Positions 28,461 to 36,523 of a stretch of 64,000 nucleotides of DNA are shown here, piece after piece. The translations under genes and the position numbers were made by a program. This stretch comes from Candidatus Caenarcanales bacterium (GTDB taxonomy: Bacteria > Cyanobacteriota > Vampirovibrionia > 2-02-FULL-35-15): assembly GCA_020050435.1 (NCBI GenBank), contig JAGVKQ010000023.1, positions 1 through 64,000 of the forward strand. The letters run 5' to 3'. Every line of letters starts with the position of its first letter. Within the stretch, counting starts at the first letter, position 1. The notes under the pieces were generated by a model, which saw only the letters and a list, made by a program, of their open reading frames with translations, made no database searches and was not told the origin of the DNA.

Positions 28461-28490
28461 TGCAGAGACGTAGCGCGCTACGTCTCTACA
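28461..28490. repeat. 30-bp palindrome forming the end of glpD
   Basis: An almost perfect 30-bp palindrome centred on GTAGCGCGCTAC; only one symmetric pair (28463 with 28488) fails. It is much richer in G and C than its surroundings. Its right arm supplies the last glpD codons (V-E-T) and the TAG stop, so the gene end has been shaped by it. I recall similar AGAGACGT...ACGTCTCT palindromes as abundant repeats in filamentous cyanobacteria; this is from memory and needs a search. Confidence 0.8.
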
Positions 28491-29929
28491 AGCAGACATT
28501 GGCGCAATGACACAGTCTTTTCATATTCATCTACTTGCTTTTTAATCTCATCATCACTATAACCATATTTTTCTTTCAATGCATTAGATAATTTCTCTAC
28601 AGATGGCATGCCAAGGTCAGGATTTAATCCTAGGAAACTTCGCCTTAAAAGAACATCAGAAACTGTGTAAGCATAATCTGGTTCGCTTAAGCATAAGTTC
28701 TGATTACCAATAAAAGGTATTTCCATGGTCATACATTCAACTTTCTTTCTACCAAGTTTTTTAAATAAAAGATCAGTAGCCTGCTCAGATAAATTTCTAT
28801 AAGTAGTAAGCTTCCCACCAATAACAGAAATCAAATTAGATATTCCTTCATCTTTATGGTCAAATATAATATGTTTTCTAGTAATAGCTCCTGGCTTAGT
28901 ATTAGAAATATAAGGTAACGGCCTAATTCCAGAGTAAGTATATAAAATATCTTTCTTCTCCAACTTATAACCAGGAACAAGACTATTAGCTTCACTAAGC
29001 AAATAATCGACTTCAGATTTAGATGCACTTATGGAATCCAGATCTTCATCATAATGAATATCAGTAGTGCCAATTAAAATCAAATCATTCCACGGGATTA
29101 TAAAAAAAGGTCTATTGTCAGATTTAGCAGAAGAGTAAACAGCATGAGTTGGAGCACCAGGAAATTTATTTACGATAATATGGCTTCCTTTCGTACCACC
29201 GATTTTTCTTTTAATATCATTACTAGCTAAAGAACAAAGCTTATCAACCCAAGGACCGGACACATTTATAATTTGCTTTCCTTTAACTGTAAACTGTTTA
29301 TCAGACAGTCTATCCAGAAAAGTAAGACTAGTTATTTTTCTTAATTCATTTTTTAAAGTTATTACTTCAGCATGATTTATCACCATAGCAGAAGCCTGAG
29401 CTGCCATAATGGCATTTTCTACACAAATTCTCTCTGGATAAGTAACTTGAGCATCATAATAAATAGCAGCACCAACTAAATTATCAGAGTTAACTCCTGG
29501 CTCAAATTTAATAAACTCTTCCTTAGACATCATCTTATGACAAGGCAAGGTCTTATCAAAAGACAATAAATCATATAAAAGCATTCCCGCTTTAATTTCA
29601 AAAAAAGACCTTTTATCATTTTTATAGATAGGAATGCACAACTCTATTGGCTTTACCAAATGAGAAGCATTTTTCAATAACAACTCTCTCTCTATAAGTG
29701 ACTCTCGAACTAATGAAAATTCAAAATATTCTAAATATCTTAAACCACCGTGTATAAGCCTTGTGGAAGCACTAGTACAACCATATCCAAAATCTTCTTT
29801 TTCTAAAAGTAAAACTGATAGTCCACGAAGAGCAGCATCTCTGGCAATTCCACAACCATTAATACCACCGCCTATGATAATTACATCAAATTCTTTATTT
29901 AAATCTGATTGAGTAAAACGATTTATCAT
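28478..29929 (-). CDS. glpD: FAD-dependent glycerol-3-phosphate dehydrogenase
   Basis: Oxidises glycerol-3-phosphate to dihydroxyacetone phosphate and passes electrons to quinone at the inner membrane face. FAD motif VIIIGGGINGCG lies near residues 16-27, followed by the family signatures STRLIHGGLRYLE and TYSGIRPLP. At 483 residues it is slightly short compared with E. coli GlpD (501). The C-terminal helical domain ends early at a palindrome that provides the last codons and stop. No glpK or glpF is adjacent. Together with gpsA it gives both directions of glycerol-3-phosphate metabolism. Confidence 0.94.
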   Translation of the reverse strand: MINRFTQSDLNKEFDVIIIGGGINGCGIARDAALRGLSVLLLEKEDFGYGCTSASTRLIHGGLRYLEYFEFSLVRESLIERELLLKNASHLVKPIELCIPIYKNDKRSFFEIKAGMLLYDLLSFDKTLPCHKMMSKEEFIKFEPGVNSDNLVGAAIYYDAQVTYPERICVENAIMAAQASAMVINHAEVITLKNELRKITSLTFLDRLSDKQFTVKGKQIINVSGPWVDKLCSLASNDIKRKIGGTKGSHIIVNKFPGAPTHAVYSSAKSDNRPFFIIPWNDLILIGTTDIHYDEDLDSISASKSEVDYLLSEANSLVPGYKLEKKDILYTYSGIRPLPYISNTKPGAITRKHIIFDHKDEGISNLISVIGGKLTTYRNLSEQATDLLFKKLGRKKVECMTMEIPFIGNQNLCLSEPDYAYTVSDVLLRRSFLGLNPDLGMPSVEKLSNALKEKYGYSDDEIKKQVDEYEKTVSLRQCLLVET

Positions 29930-29982
29930 AAAATTATTATAGCTGTTCTCTCTAAGATATAATAATAAAAAAGGAGCCTATC

Positions 29983-31212
29983 ATCGAACGCTTTACTGGA
30001 ATTATTGGAATTATAGTAATTTTGCTTCTAGCATATATACTTTCAAACAATAAAAAACTAATTAACTATAAACAAGCTGTACTCGGACTAGCATTACAAG
30101 CACTAACTGGCATATTTATATTAAAAACAGCAATTGGAAAAAAAGTCTTTGAATTTTTGGCTAGTGGAATTACAGCATTACTAGAATTATCCAGGGAAGG
30201 TGGTGGCTTTGTTTTTGGGGCATTGGTTAAAGAAGAATTACTTAGTAATACTTTTGGAAAAGGAAATGGATTTATATTTGCCTTTCAGATAGCTTCCACT
30301 ATAATTTTTATCTGTGCACTAGTATCTGCTTTATATTATTTTGGAATATTACAATGGATCACTAAACAATTTGCATTTATATTTAATAAACTACTAGGAG
30401 TAAGTGGTGCAGAAGCGCTGGCAAACACTTCAGTAGTTTTAGTAGGTCAGGTAGAATCTGCCATTGTAATTCAACCATATCTGCCTAAAATGACAAAGTC
30501 AGAACTATTAACGATCATGACAGGTGGAATGGCATGCATTTCTGGCTCACTTATGGCTATATATAGTAGCCTGGGAATAAAACCTGAGTTTTTACTGGCA
30601 GCTAGCTTTATGGCAGCACCAGGAAGCTTTGTTTTATCTAAAATTATTTATCCAGAAGATTCTATTCCTGAGACTAGAGATTCAGTACATGTAGATTTTA
30701 AGTCAAAGGATAAAAGTTTAATAGAAGCTATCCTGGATGGCGCTTACAGTGGAGCTAAAATAAGCGTAGGAGTTATAGCCATGCTGATCGCTTTCATTAG
30801 CTTAATTGCTATGATCGATAAAATTATTGGGCTATTAGTTCATGGATTAAGTTTGAAAATAATTCTTGGCTATATGTTCATGCCGCTAGTATATATTTTA
30901 GGAGTACCAAAACAAGATATCTTACAAGTAGGACAATTATTAGGGACAAAGATTTCCCTAAATGAATTTATAGCTTATTTAGATTTAACAAAACTAATTG
31001 CAGAGGGTATACTAACTCAAAAATCAATAATCATTTCATCTTTTATACTATGTGGATTTGCTAACTTTGGAAGCATAGCCATTCAGGTAGGTGGATTAGC
31101 TCAAATGGCACCAGAAAGAAAATCAGATTTAGCGGAACTAGGATTAAGAGCCATGTTATGTGGTGCACTTACTTCTCTTATATCTGGATGCATTGCAGGG
31201 ATATTGGTTTAA
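29983..31212 (+). CDS. CNT-family nucleoside transporter (NupC-like), probable ATC start
   Basis: Concentrative nucleoside uptake across the inner membrane driven by an ion gradient. The transport core is clear: VLVGQVESAIVIQPYLPKM, the MTGGMACISGSLMAIY region and the C-terminal CGFANFGSIAIQVGG. The first ATG/GTG/TTG-type codon is TTG at 30022, but conserved coding goes further up: ERFTGIIGIIVILLLAYILS matches the usual CNT N-terminus, where Met would fall on ATC at 29983. AAGGAG at 29971-29976 lies 6 bases before that ATC. I therefore place the start there (409 residues) and treat it as a rare ATC start or a sequence error. It overlaps the convergent CYTH gene by 4 bases. Confidence 0.85.
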   Translation: MERFTGIIGIIVILLLAYILSNNKKLINYKQAVLGLALQALTGIFILKTAIGKKVFEFLASGITALLELSREGGGFVFGALVKEELLSNTFGKGNGFIFAFQIASTIIFICALVSALYYFGILQWITKQFAFIFNKLLGVSGAEALANTSVVLVGQVESAIVIQPYLPKMTKSELLTIMTGGMACISGSLMAIYSSLGIKPEFLLAASFMAAPGSFVLSKIIYPEDSIPETRDSVHVDFKSKDKSLIEAILDGAYSGAKISVGVIAMLIAFISLIAMIDKIIGLLVHGLSLKIILGYMFMPLVYILGVPKQDILQVGQLLGTKISLNEFIAYLDLTKLIAEGILTQKSIIISSFILCGFANFGSIAIQVGGLAQMAPERKSDLAELGLRAMLCGALTSLISGCIAGILV

Positions 31213-31862
31213 GGATTTTCTAGTGCTTTTCGTGCAGCAAACGTTGAACCAGCTGATGAGTCAAAGACCGGTAGCGATCCTAATATATCTGCAGGGACAC
31301 CATTTAAGGCTAATTTTTGATTTTTTAATGCTTTATTTTTAGATACATCTTCTCCAAACCAATCTGGAGGATTGAAAGCATCACAAGCTTCTTGATTAGG
31401 AAATTCAACTTCTACTACTGTGAGTGGAGCTAAATCACCCTGATAAACATCATATTCAAAAACCAACCCATTAGGTCCAGGAATAGGATATCGATTTTTT
31501 TGAATAACATTTCCAATATGAGAAGGAAACAAGCTGTCAAATAGCCCTTGAGTAATTGGAATTTCTTCTTCTGGTCTAGCTGTATCCGAACCAGAATATT
31601 TAGTAGTTTTCGTATATTCTACATTTTCACCTTGTTGACTTCTTCTAATTCTAATTTCTTTATCAGCAGTAATTTCCAAGTAAGCTTGAGTAATTTGTTT
31701 ATGTAATAAATCATCAGGAATAACAGGTTCAGATTTTACTAAAAACTTTCTTTCAACTTCTAATTTTGCACCAGAAGAAGGACCCGTAACACTTACAGAA
31801 GCCGCCGCAGCTGCCACAGCAATGCCTGAATGTGCATTTGGAGTTAAGAATACTTTAAACAT
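31209..31862 (-). CDS. CYTH-domain (triphosphate tunnel) protein
   Basis: The signature EVERKFLV (ExExK, near residue 35) opens a CYTH domain, followed by strands with EIRIRRS, VEYTKTTK, PEEEIP and VVEVEFPNQEA, and a closing WFGEDVSKNKALKNQ. Family members hydrolyse inorganic triphosphate or act on nucleotides (class IV adenylate cyclase, thiamine triphosphatase); the ligand-binding Lys and Arg residues appear intact. The first 30 residues are Ala/Ser-rich and unlike other CYTH proteins. AAGGAG lies before the ATG. It follows the HD-domain gene with a 99-base gap on the same strand, so the two may form an operon. Confidence 0.88.
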   Translation of the reverse strand: MFKVFLTPNAHSGIAVAAAAASVSVTGPSSGAKLEVERKFLVKSEPVIPDDLLHKQITQAYLEITADKEIRIRRSQQGENVEYTKTTKYSGSDTARPEEEIPITQGLFDSLFPSHIGNVIQKNRYPIPGPNGLVFEYDVYQGDLAPLTVVEVEFPNQEACDAFNPPDWFGEDVSKNKALKNQKLALNGVPADILGSLPVFDSSAGSTFAARKALENP

Positions 31863-31961
31863 ACATCTCCTTGATAATTTAACAACCTAGCCATTTTATA
31901 TTCTTATACAGCAACATTCAAATTAATTTTTTCTAATAATACATATTTCAGAGATTTTAGT

Positions 31962-34484
31962 TTAAGTTGCAACTAGAGCTGGCACTTCTCCAGAATTGAC
32001 CACAGCTTGCTCGTGAATAGAAGATGGCTCTATACGAGAATCTCTAACTTTAGTTTTCTTGCTAAAATCATCCACCCCAGAGACTAGCGTGTATCTTTCA
32101 ACAAATTTCTTAGCTGATTGAAGTCCTTTAATACGAGTCATTGCTGCAGAATATAAAGCAGAACTATTGTTAGCTAAAGAGTCTGGATCCTTCTTTAAAT
32201 ACTCACCTAAAGACATATGAGAACCATCATCCATTACCACATCTAGAACTCTATCAGGAACTGCATCTGAATAACCATCTTTATGTTCACCACAAGAATA
32301 TCTCCATGTCTCCTGACTAAACGAAGTCCCTGGCAATTTATCATATAAAGCAGTAGCTCTGTCAAATAACTCAGGCTCTGATTTAGTTTTTAAATCTTGC
32401 AAGCTTAAACCTGATTTTTGAAGAATATACTGAACCAATTTAAGAGGACCTTCCACAAGTGGGTGCTTATTAGTTACACCATGATGAAGTGTAATGTCTG
32501 AGTAAATAAACAATGCTGTTAGTGCACCTTTGGGAGAAAAACCAGTTTTAATTACACCATTTTCATCTTCAAACAGTCTTATTTCATTTATAAAAGACAT
32601 AACATCTTCTAAATCCCATTTTGGGAATCCTCCAGTAAACGTATGATCCCCAAGTCTATTATATTCAACATAATCTCCAAGAATTTTCAACAAATGATAC
32701 CCAAAATTCTGCTTACCTAAGATATCTTGAATTTTCAGAATTTCGCTTTCAGCTTTTTCTTCACCAAATTGATTCACTAAAACTTGTTTTATTTCAGAGC
32801 CTTTTTCTTTTAAAATTCTCATAGAACCTTCATTGTTCTTAAATCCAGATTTAACTTGTTCAGAGAAATGACTAAAAGCAAGATGTCCATAATCATGGAA
32901 TTCTCCTGTAAGCGGAAGAGCATATTTCATTTCCTCCAAAGCTTTTTGAATTCTTGGATTTTTAGTATTTTGATTAAGTTGATGAAGCAAAGGTAACATT
33001 AATGCTGAAACAGCTCTACAGTGTTCTTTTCTATTCTGGTTATATCTATCACTTCTATCTTCATTAAATGGTGTGGATATACCTGTTTGTGTAACTGTTG
33101 CAATATATTGATTTATTTTAGTTTCATCAAGTGCAGCATAAATTTTTCTTAAATCATTGTTACCATACTCGCTAATAAACTCCTCATAAGGAAATGATTG
33201 AAAACTTTCAGGTCTATCAGCCATCATACCTTTAATATACGGGAATAATGTTTTTGAAGCTTTATCCATATCTAATTTATATTCAATATGCTCTTCATGC
33301 TTAGAGCCAAGTTTATCTGGTCTTATAAAATTTTGTAGAGATTGAAACTTAAATCCTAAAAATGCAAATCCAGCACCAACAGCTCGGAATCCCATAGCAA
33401 GGTTATATACAGCACCACCCATTTCTACACCTAAACCCTTTACCGCTAACATGACGTTATTTAGTCCTAAAATAGGTGCAGCAATTCTCTTCAACCATCC
33501 CTCTGCATTCATTAAAGGTTCTTCATATTTTTTTCTGGAACCGAACTCGCGAGCACGCTGGAGAACACTACTTCCATCTCTAAATAGAGAGACTTGGTTA
33601 ATACCTGAGAGAATTGCATAGGGGAAATAAGCCATTGATTGAACTCTTTCTGATATAAAGTTTTGAGCAACTGACATAGCAGTTAAAATAGATCCACCAC
33701 TTATTAAATGTCCACCAACTGTTTGAAATGCAGTAAAAGGTTCTTCTTTAAAAAGTAAACTAGTATTATTCCAATTTTTTATAGAACTAATAACACCTTG
33801 CTCAAGTGGAGCTAAAAACTTAAGAAAAGGGATATTACCAATTATAGGCTTATGAACATCTGAGACAGATTCAAACTCTCTTCTTCTAGCATCACCCATG
33901 CCAAGAGACTGAGTACCATCAAAAATTGAAAACAAACCTAAACCAAAAAACTTTTTAAAATCAAGTGTTGCACTTACAGCAGACATTCCTAATGCACCAG
34001 CAAACCACGTCAAACTATCCTGAGAAAGACCAGTTAAAGCTCCCCCTATGCCTGAAAAAAGATAAGATCTATTTAAACCTTTATATTCTTCCTCATTTTC
34101 TGTACCACTAAATGAATTAGACAAAAGTTTTCCACCTGAAGAAAAAAGAGAAACAGCACCTAATAAATCAAATAATACAGCTCCACCAGTAGCAACTCCA
34201 CGCATAACTTTTTTTCTTTTTAACTTCCCAGTGTCCTCAATTTTATGATTAATTACTTCTAATCCATACTCTTTACATTCTTCAGAGAAAGCACTTAGAT
34301 TAGAGTATTCAATTACTCCTTCATTTTTCAAACGGTTTACATTAATTCTTTTAGAAATTGTTGGTGGTAAATTATCGTAATCTACGCATGCTGGTAATTC
34401 TTCACCTTTAAACTTATGCTTAACTCCATACACACTTCCCCCATTATTTACTCGTGATGCCACATTGGAGGAGGCTGGAGTCAT
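31962..34484 (-). CDS. Large HD-domain phosphohydrolase with hydrophobic N-terminal half
   Basis: The C-terminal half holds an HD hydrolase domain: an upstream His in RKEHCRAVSALM, the doublet H530-D531 in TGEFHDYGHLAFSHFSEQ, and later conserved residues. The HDxGHxxFSH wording is like dNTP triphosphohydrolases of the dGTPase/SAMHD1 type. Residues about 90-390 are rich in glycine and hydrophobic stretches (GGAVLFDLLGAVSLF, LFSGIGGALTGL and more), suggesting several membrane helices or a membrane-inserting region; I do not recognise that part. The length (840) is about twice a usual dGTPase. It is upstream of the CYTH gene on the same strand. The substrate is unknown: a nucleotide is likely. 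Confidence 0.82.
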   Translation of the reverse strand: MTPASSNVASRVNNGGSVYGVKHKFKGEELPACVDYDNLPPTISKRINVNRLKNEGVIEYSNLSAFSEECKEYGLEVINHKIEDTGKLKRKKVMRGVATGGAVLFDLLGAVSLFSSGGKLLSNSFSGTENEEEYKGLNRSYLFSGIGGALTGLSQDSLTWFAGALGMSAVSATLDFKKFFGLGLFSIFDGTQSLGMGDARRREFESVSDVHKPIIGNIPFLKFLAPLEQGVISSIKNWNNTSLLFKEEPFTAFQTVGGHLISGGSILTAMSVAQNFISERVQSMAYFPYAILSGINQVSLFRDGSSVLQRAREFGSRKKYEEPLMNAEGWLKRIAAPILGLNNVMLAVKGLGVEMGGAVYNLAMGFRAVGAGFAFLGFKFQSLQNFIRPDKLGSKHEEHIEYKLDMDKASKTLFPYIKGMMADRPESFQSFPYEEFISEYGNNDLRKIYAALDETKINQYIATVTQTGISTPFNEDRSDRYNQNRKEHCRAVSALMLPLLHQLNQNTKNPRIQKALEEMKYALPLTGEFHDYGHLAFSHFSEQVKSGFKNNEGSMRILKEKGSEIKQVLVNQFGEEKAESEILKIQDILGKQNFGYHLLKILGDYVEYNRLGDHTFTGGFPKWDLEDVMSFINEIRLFEDENGVIKTGFSPKGALTALFIYSDITLHHGVTNKHPLVEGPLKLVQYILQKSGLSLQDLKTKSEPELFDRATALYDKLPGTSFSQETWRYSCGEHKDGYSDAVPDRVLDVVMDDGSHMSLGEYLKKDPDSLANNSSALYSAAMTRIKGLQSAKKFVERYTLVSGVDDFSKKTKVRDSRIEPSSIHEQAVVNSGEVPALVAT

Positions 34485-34681
34485 TATCTACCCTGCTTCT
34501 TTTTAAACAACCTACTATATTTAGTGCTTAAATGTGTCATAAAATTTCAATTACACTATATATACTAGGGTAAAAAAATGTTAAATTCAAGTTTTTAAAT
34601 TATAATTTTATATTCACAAAATATAGTATTTACGACCTTAACCTAATTGAAGAAATTTGTATTGATTTTTAGAGAATTATC

Positions 34682-34731
34682 TAGCTTACTGGCAAATAAA
34701 AGGATCCGTCCGATTTACTCGGCGGATCCGA
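34682..34731 (-). repeat. Structured 50-bp element, copy 2; terminator-like for tRNA-Glu
   Basis: Same layout as 1082-1131: outer stem GGATCCG/CGGATCC (34702-34708 with 34723-34729), bulged T709, inner stem CCGA/TCGG (34710-34713 with 34719-34722), loop TTTAC. On the minus strand the stem is followed by TTTTATTTG, so it can end transcripts coming from the tRNA-Glu gene 60 bases away. Three base pairs differ from copy 1 in a compensating way. The conserved outer word is TGCCARTAAGCTA on the minus strand. Confidence 0.75.
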
Positions 34732-34754
34732 TAAATAGTTACTTTCAGCAATAG

Positions 34755-34779
34755 GAGGCTTCAACTTGTTTGAAGCCTC
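34755..34779 (-). terminator. Strong hairpin just after tRNA-Glu
   Basis: GAGGCTTCAA (34755-34764) and TTGAAGCCTC (34770-34779) form a perfect 10-bp stem with a 5-base loop, starting 13 bases downstream of the mature tRNA end on the minus strand. No T tract follows directly; the U-rich element at 34682-34731 comes next. It may guide 3' processing, pause polymerase, or be the first of two terminator hairpins. Confidence 0.55.
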
Positions 34780-34791
34780 ACAAATGAAATC

Positions 34792-34864
34792 TACCCCCAA
34801 CCGGATTTGAACCGGTGTTACCGCCGTGAAAGGGCGATGTCCTAGGCCACTAGACGATGAGGGC
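34792..34864 (-). tRNA. tRNA-Glu (anticodon TTC)
   Basis: Read on the minus strand, the gene begins GCCCTCATCGTCTAGTGGCC and has an anticodon stem/loop with CTTTCAC, so the anticodon is TTC. The T arm is ACCGG-TTCAAAT-CCGGT. The acceptor 3' strand TGGGGGT pairs with GCCCTCA including G-U pairs at 1-72 and 5-68, then discriminator A. CCA is not encoded (GAT follows). GCCCxCA...TGGGGGTA ends are the cyanobacterial/plastid style. Two hairpins follow downstream. Confidence 0.96.
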
Positions 34865-34868
34865 ACTC

Positions 34869-34930
34869 CTAGAAACTAGAGAATTAGATACTAGAAAACT
34901 AGAATCAAATACTAAGCACTAGAGATTAGA
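34869..34930. repeat. Low-complexity ACTAGA-type intergenic repeat
   Basis: The word CTAGA or a close variant occurs about six times in 60 bases (CTAGAAACTAGAGAATTAG, ACTAGAAAACTAGAATC, ACTAGAGATTAG). The units are irregular in length, so it is not a clean tandem array or CRISPR. It lies upstream of the tRNA-Glu start and the next exported-protein gene. No function is evident. Confidence 0.4.
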
Positions 34931-35033
34931 AAAGATTTCCAACCTTTAAGATTGTAGATTAAGACTTAAAATTAAGCAAGGTAAATAATATACATTGCAT
35001 GAAATACCATTACTTAAAAGCTACAATTTTCCT

Positions 35034-35612
35034 ATGAAAAATTTATATACGGCTCTGGTATTTACAGCACTAATATTTTTAAGTGTAAATAACTCTTTTG
35101 CCCAAGAAGAGAAAAAAGAAAATACCAATGTTCAAGAAGAAAACAAGATTGAAGAAAATCAAGAAGAAAAAAATAAAAAAAATGAATCAGAAAGCGTACA
35201 GGAAGATACAAAAAATGAACTTGGATTAATTTATTCAGCAAAGAAACTAGAAGAAGCCAATAATTTAATAAAAGAAAATAAATATCCTGAAGCAGAGAAA
35301 TTAATTATACCTATTAAAGAATGGCTTACAGAGTCTACAGAAATGCACTATTCTGTTTACCAAATATATAATAAACAAGACAAACATACTTCACAAGAAT
35401 ACGGAAAAGTAGAAAGAGCTCATGCTATAGATTTTGGTCAATTAAGGGATCAATCCTATTATCTATTAGCTAAAGTATATATAGCTCAGAATAAAATAAA
35501 AGATGCAGCAAGATTATTGGTTTTTATAATCAAGTCAGAACCAAACACTGGCTTAGGAAAAGAATCTTACAAACTGCTTCAGGATATAAGATTTTCGGAC
35601 AGAATAAAATAG
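35034..35612 (+). CDS. Hypothetical exported protein with TPR-like helices
   Basis: Not recognised as a named family. The ATG at 35034 is preferred over a TTG at 34995 because it places a clean signal peptide at the start (MKNLYTALVFTALIF, cleavage near SFAQ). The next 45 residues are almost entirely Glu, Lys, Asn and Gln and are probably disordered. The C-terminal part (about 65-192) has helix pairs like KLEEANNLIKENKYPEAEKLI and YYLLAKVYIAQNKIKDAARLL, which fit tetratricopeptide repeats. It probably scaffolds other periplasmic or surface proteins. It ends 3 bases before a long hairpin. Confidence 0.75.
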   Translation: MKNLYTALVFTALIFLSVNNSFAQEEKKENTNVQEENKIEENQEEKNKKNESESVQEDTKNELGLIYSAKKLEEANNLIKENKYPEAEKLIIPIKEWLTESTEMHYSVYQIYNKQDKHTSQEYGKVERAHAIDFGQLRDQSYYLLAKVYIAQNKIKDAARLLVFIIKSEPNTGLGKESYKLLQDIRFSDRIK

Positions 35613-35614
35613 CT

Positions 35615-35686
35615 GATGGTTGATAGCTAATGGTTGATGGTAAGAATAATTCCTTAATACCATAAACCATTCAACCATAAACCATC
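35615..35686. repeat. Long hairpin between convergent genes
   Basis: The arms GATGGTT (35615-35621) and AACCATC (35680-35686) close the structure. Further in, AATGGTTGATGGTA pairs with TACCATAAACCATT except for one mismatch. The loop holds AATTCCTTAAT (35648-35658), the same 11-mer as in the gpsA-atpD hairpin. It fills the whole gap between the exported-protein stop and the permease stop, so it can serve as terminator in both directions. ATGGTTGAT-like words repeat within it. Confidence 0.7.
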
Positions 35687-36522
35687 TACTCCTTAATACC
35701 AGTCATTGAAATCCCCTGAACAAACGTCTTTTGAGCTAAAAAGAAAATAGCAATAACAGGCAAAACTATCATAGTGGCTGCTGCCATAAGAAGTGCCCAC
35801 TCAGTACCACCATGCTGTGCTTTAAATTGTTGGAGAGCAAGTGAAAGGGTATATTGATTTTGATCTATGAGATAAATAGAAGGCTTGAGTAAATCATTCC
35901 AAGTGAATAAGAACTGAAACAAAGCCACAACAGAAAGTGCAGGGATAGATAATGGTAAGTAGATTTTTCTATAAATATCAAATTCATTACAACCATCCAA
36001 ACAAGCTGCTTCTCTCAAATCTTTAGGCACTGTAAGAAAAAACTGCCTAAGAAGAAAAATATAAAAAGCATTTCCACACATAGATGGTAATGTCAAAGGT
36101 AAAAGGGTCCCATACATGCCTAGCTTTTGGAAAAGAATAAACTGCGGCACTAATGTAACCATGTCAGGGAGCATCATTGTAGCTAAAGTTATATAGAAGA
36201 AATACTCTCTATACTTCCAATCAAGGACAGCAAATGCATAAGCAGCCAAACTAGACGCAACAACTACACCTAAAACATTTAGAAAACATAAGAAAAAAGT
36301 GTTTTTAAAGGCATTGAATAAATTTACATACTCAATAGCTCTTATATAATTCTCAAAGACAATAGGATTAGGAATCCACTGAACTTCAGGAGTAAATAAC
36401 TGCTCTGGACTCTTTAATGAAGTTGATATCATCCACAAAAGAGGAACAAGAAAAAAGGCAGAAAAAAGTATCATAAACATTTGAGTAAGAATCTTTAGAA
36501 GATTTTGTTTAATGAAATTCAT
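35686..36522 (-). CDS. ABC sugar transporter permease, MalG/UgpE type
   Basis: Inner-membrane permease with six helices. The cytoplasmic EAA loop that docks the ATPase is visible (EAACLDGCNEFDIYRKIYLP). WMISTSLKS near the N-terminus and the closing AQKTFVQGISMTGIKE are typical of the MalG-side subunit. Length 278 is normal. It is the last gene of the minus-strand operon, 1 base after the PilM-PilN fusion. A MalK/UgpC-like ATPase is in the same operon, but the MalF-side permease and the binding protein are not in the window. Confidence 0.92.
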   Translation of the reverse strand: MNFIKQNLLKILTQMFMILFSAFFLVPLLWMISTSLKSPEQLFTPEVQWIPNPIVFENYIRAIEYVNLFNAFKNTFFLCFLNVLGVVVASSLAAYAFAVLDWKYREYFFYITLATMMLPDMVTLVPQFILFQKLGMYGTLLPLTLPSMCGNAFYIFLLRQFFLTVPKDLREAACLDGCNEFDIYRKIYLPLSIPALSVVALFQFLFTWNDLLKPSIYLIDQNQYTLSLALQQFKAQHGGTEWALLMAAATMIVLPVIAIFFLAQKTFVQGISMTGIKE

Positions 36523-36523
36523 A

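Noticed and set aside
34681-34866. A 61-codon open frame across tRNA-Glu on the minus strand
   Set aside because: It is the tRNA gene and its downstream hairpins read as protein; tRNA-derived frames of this type are a known artefact.
34869-34930. ACTAGA repeats as a possible small CRISPR array
   Set aside because: Units are short, irregular and unspaced; there are no unique spacers of constant length and no cas genes.
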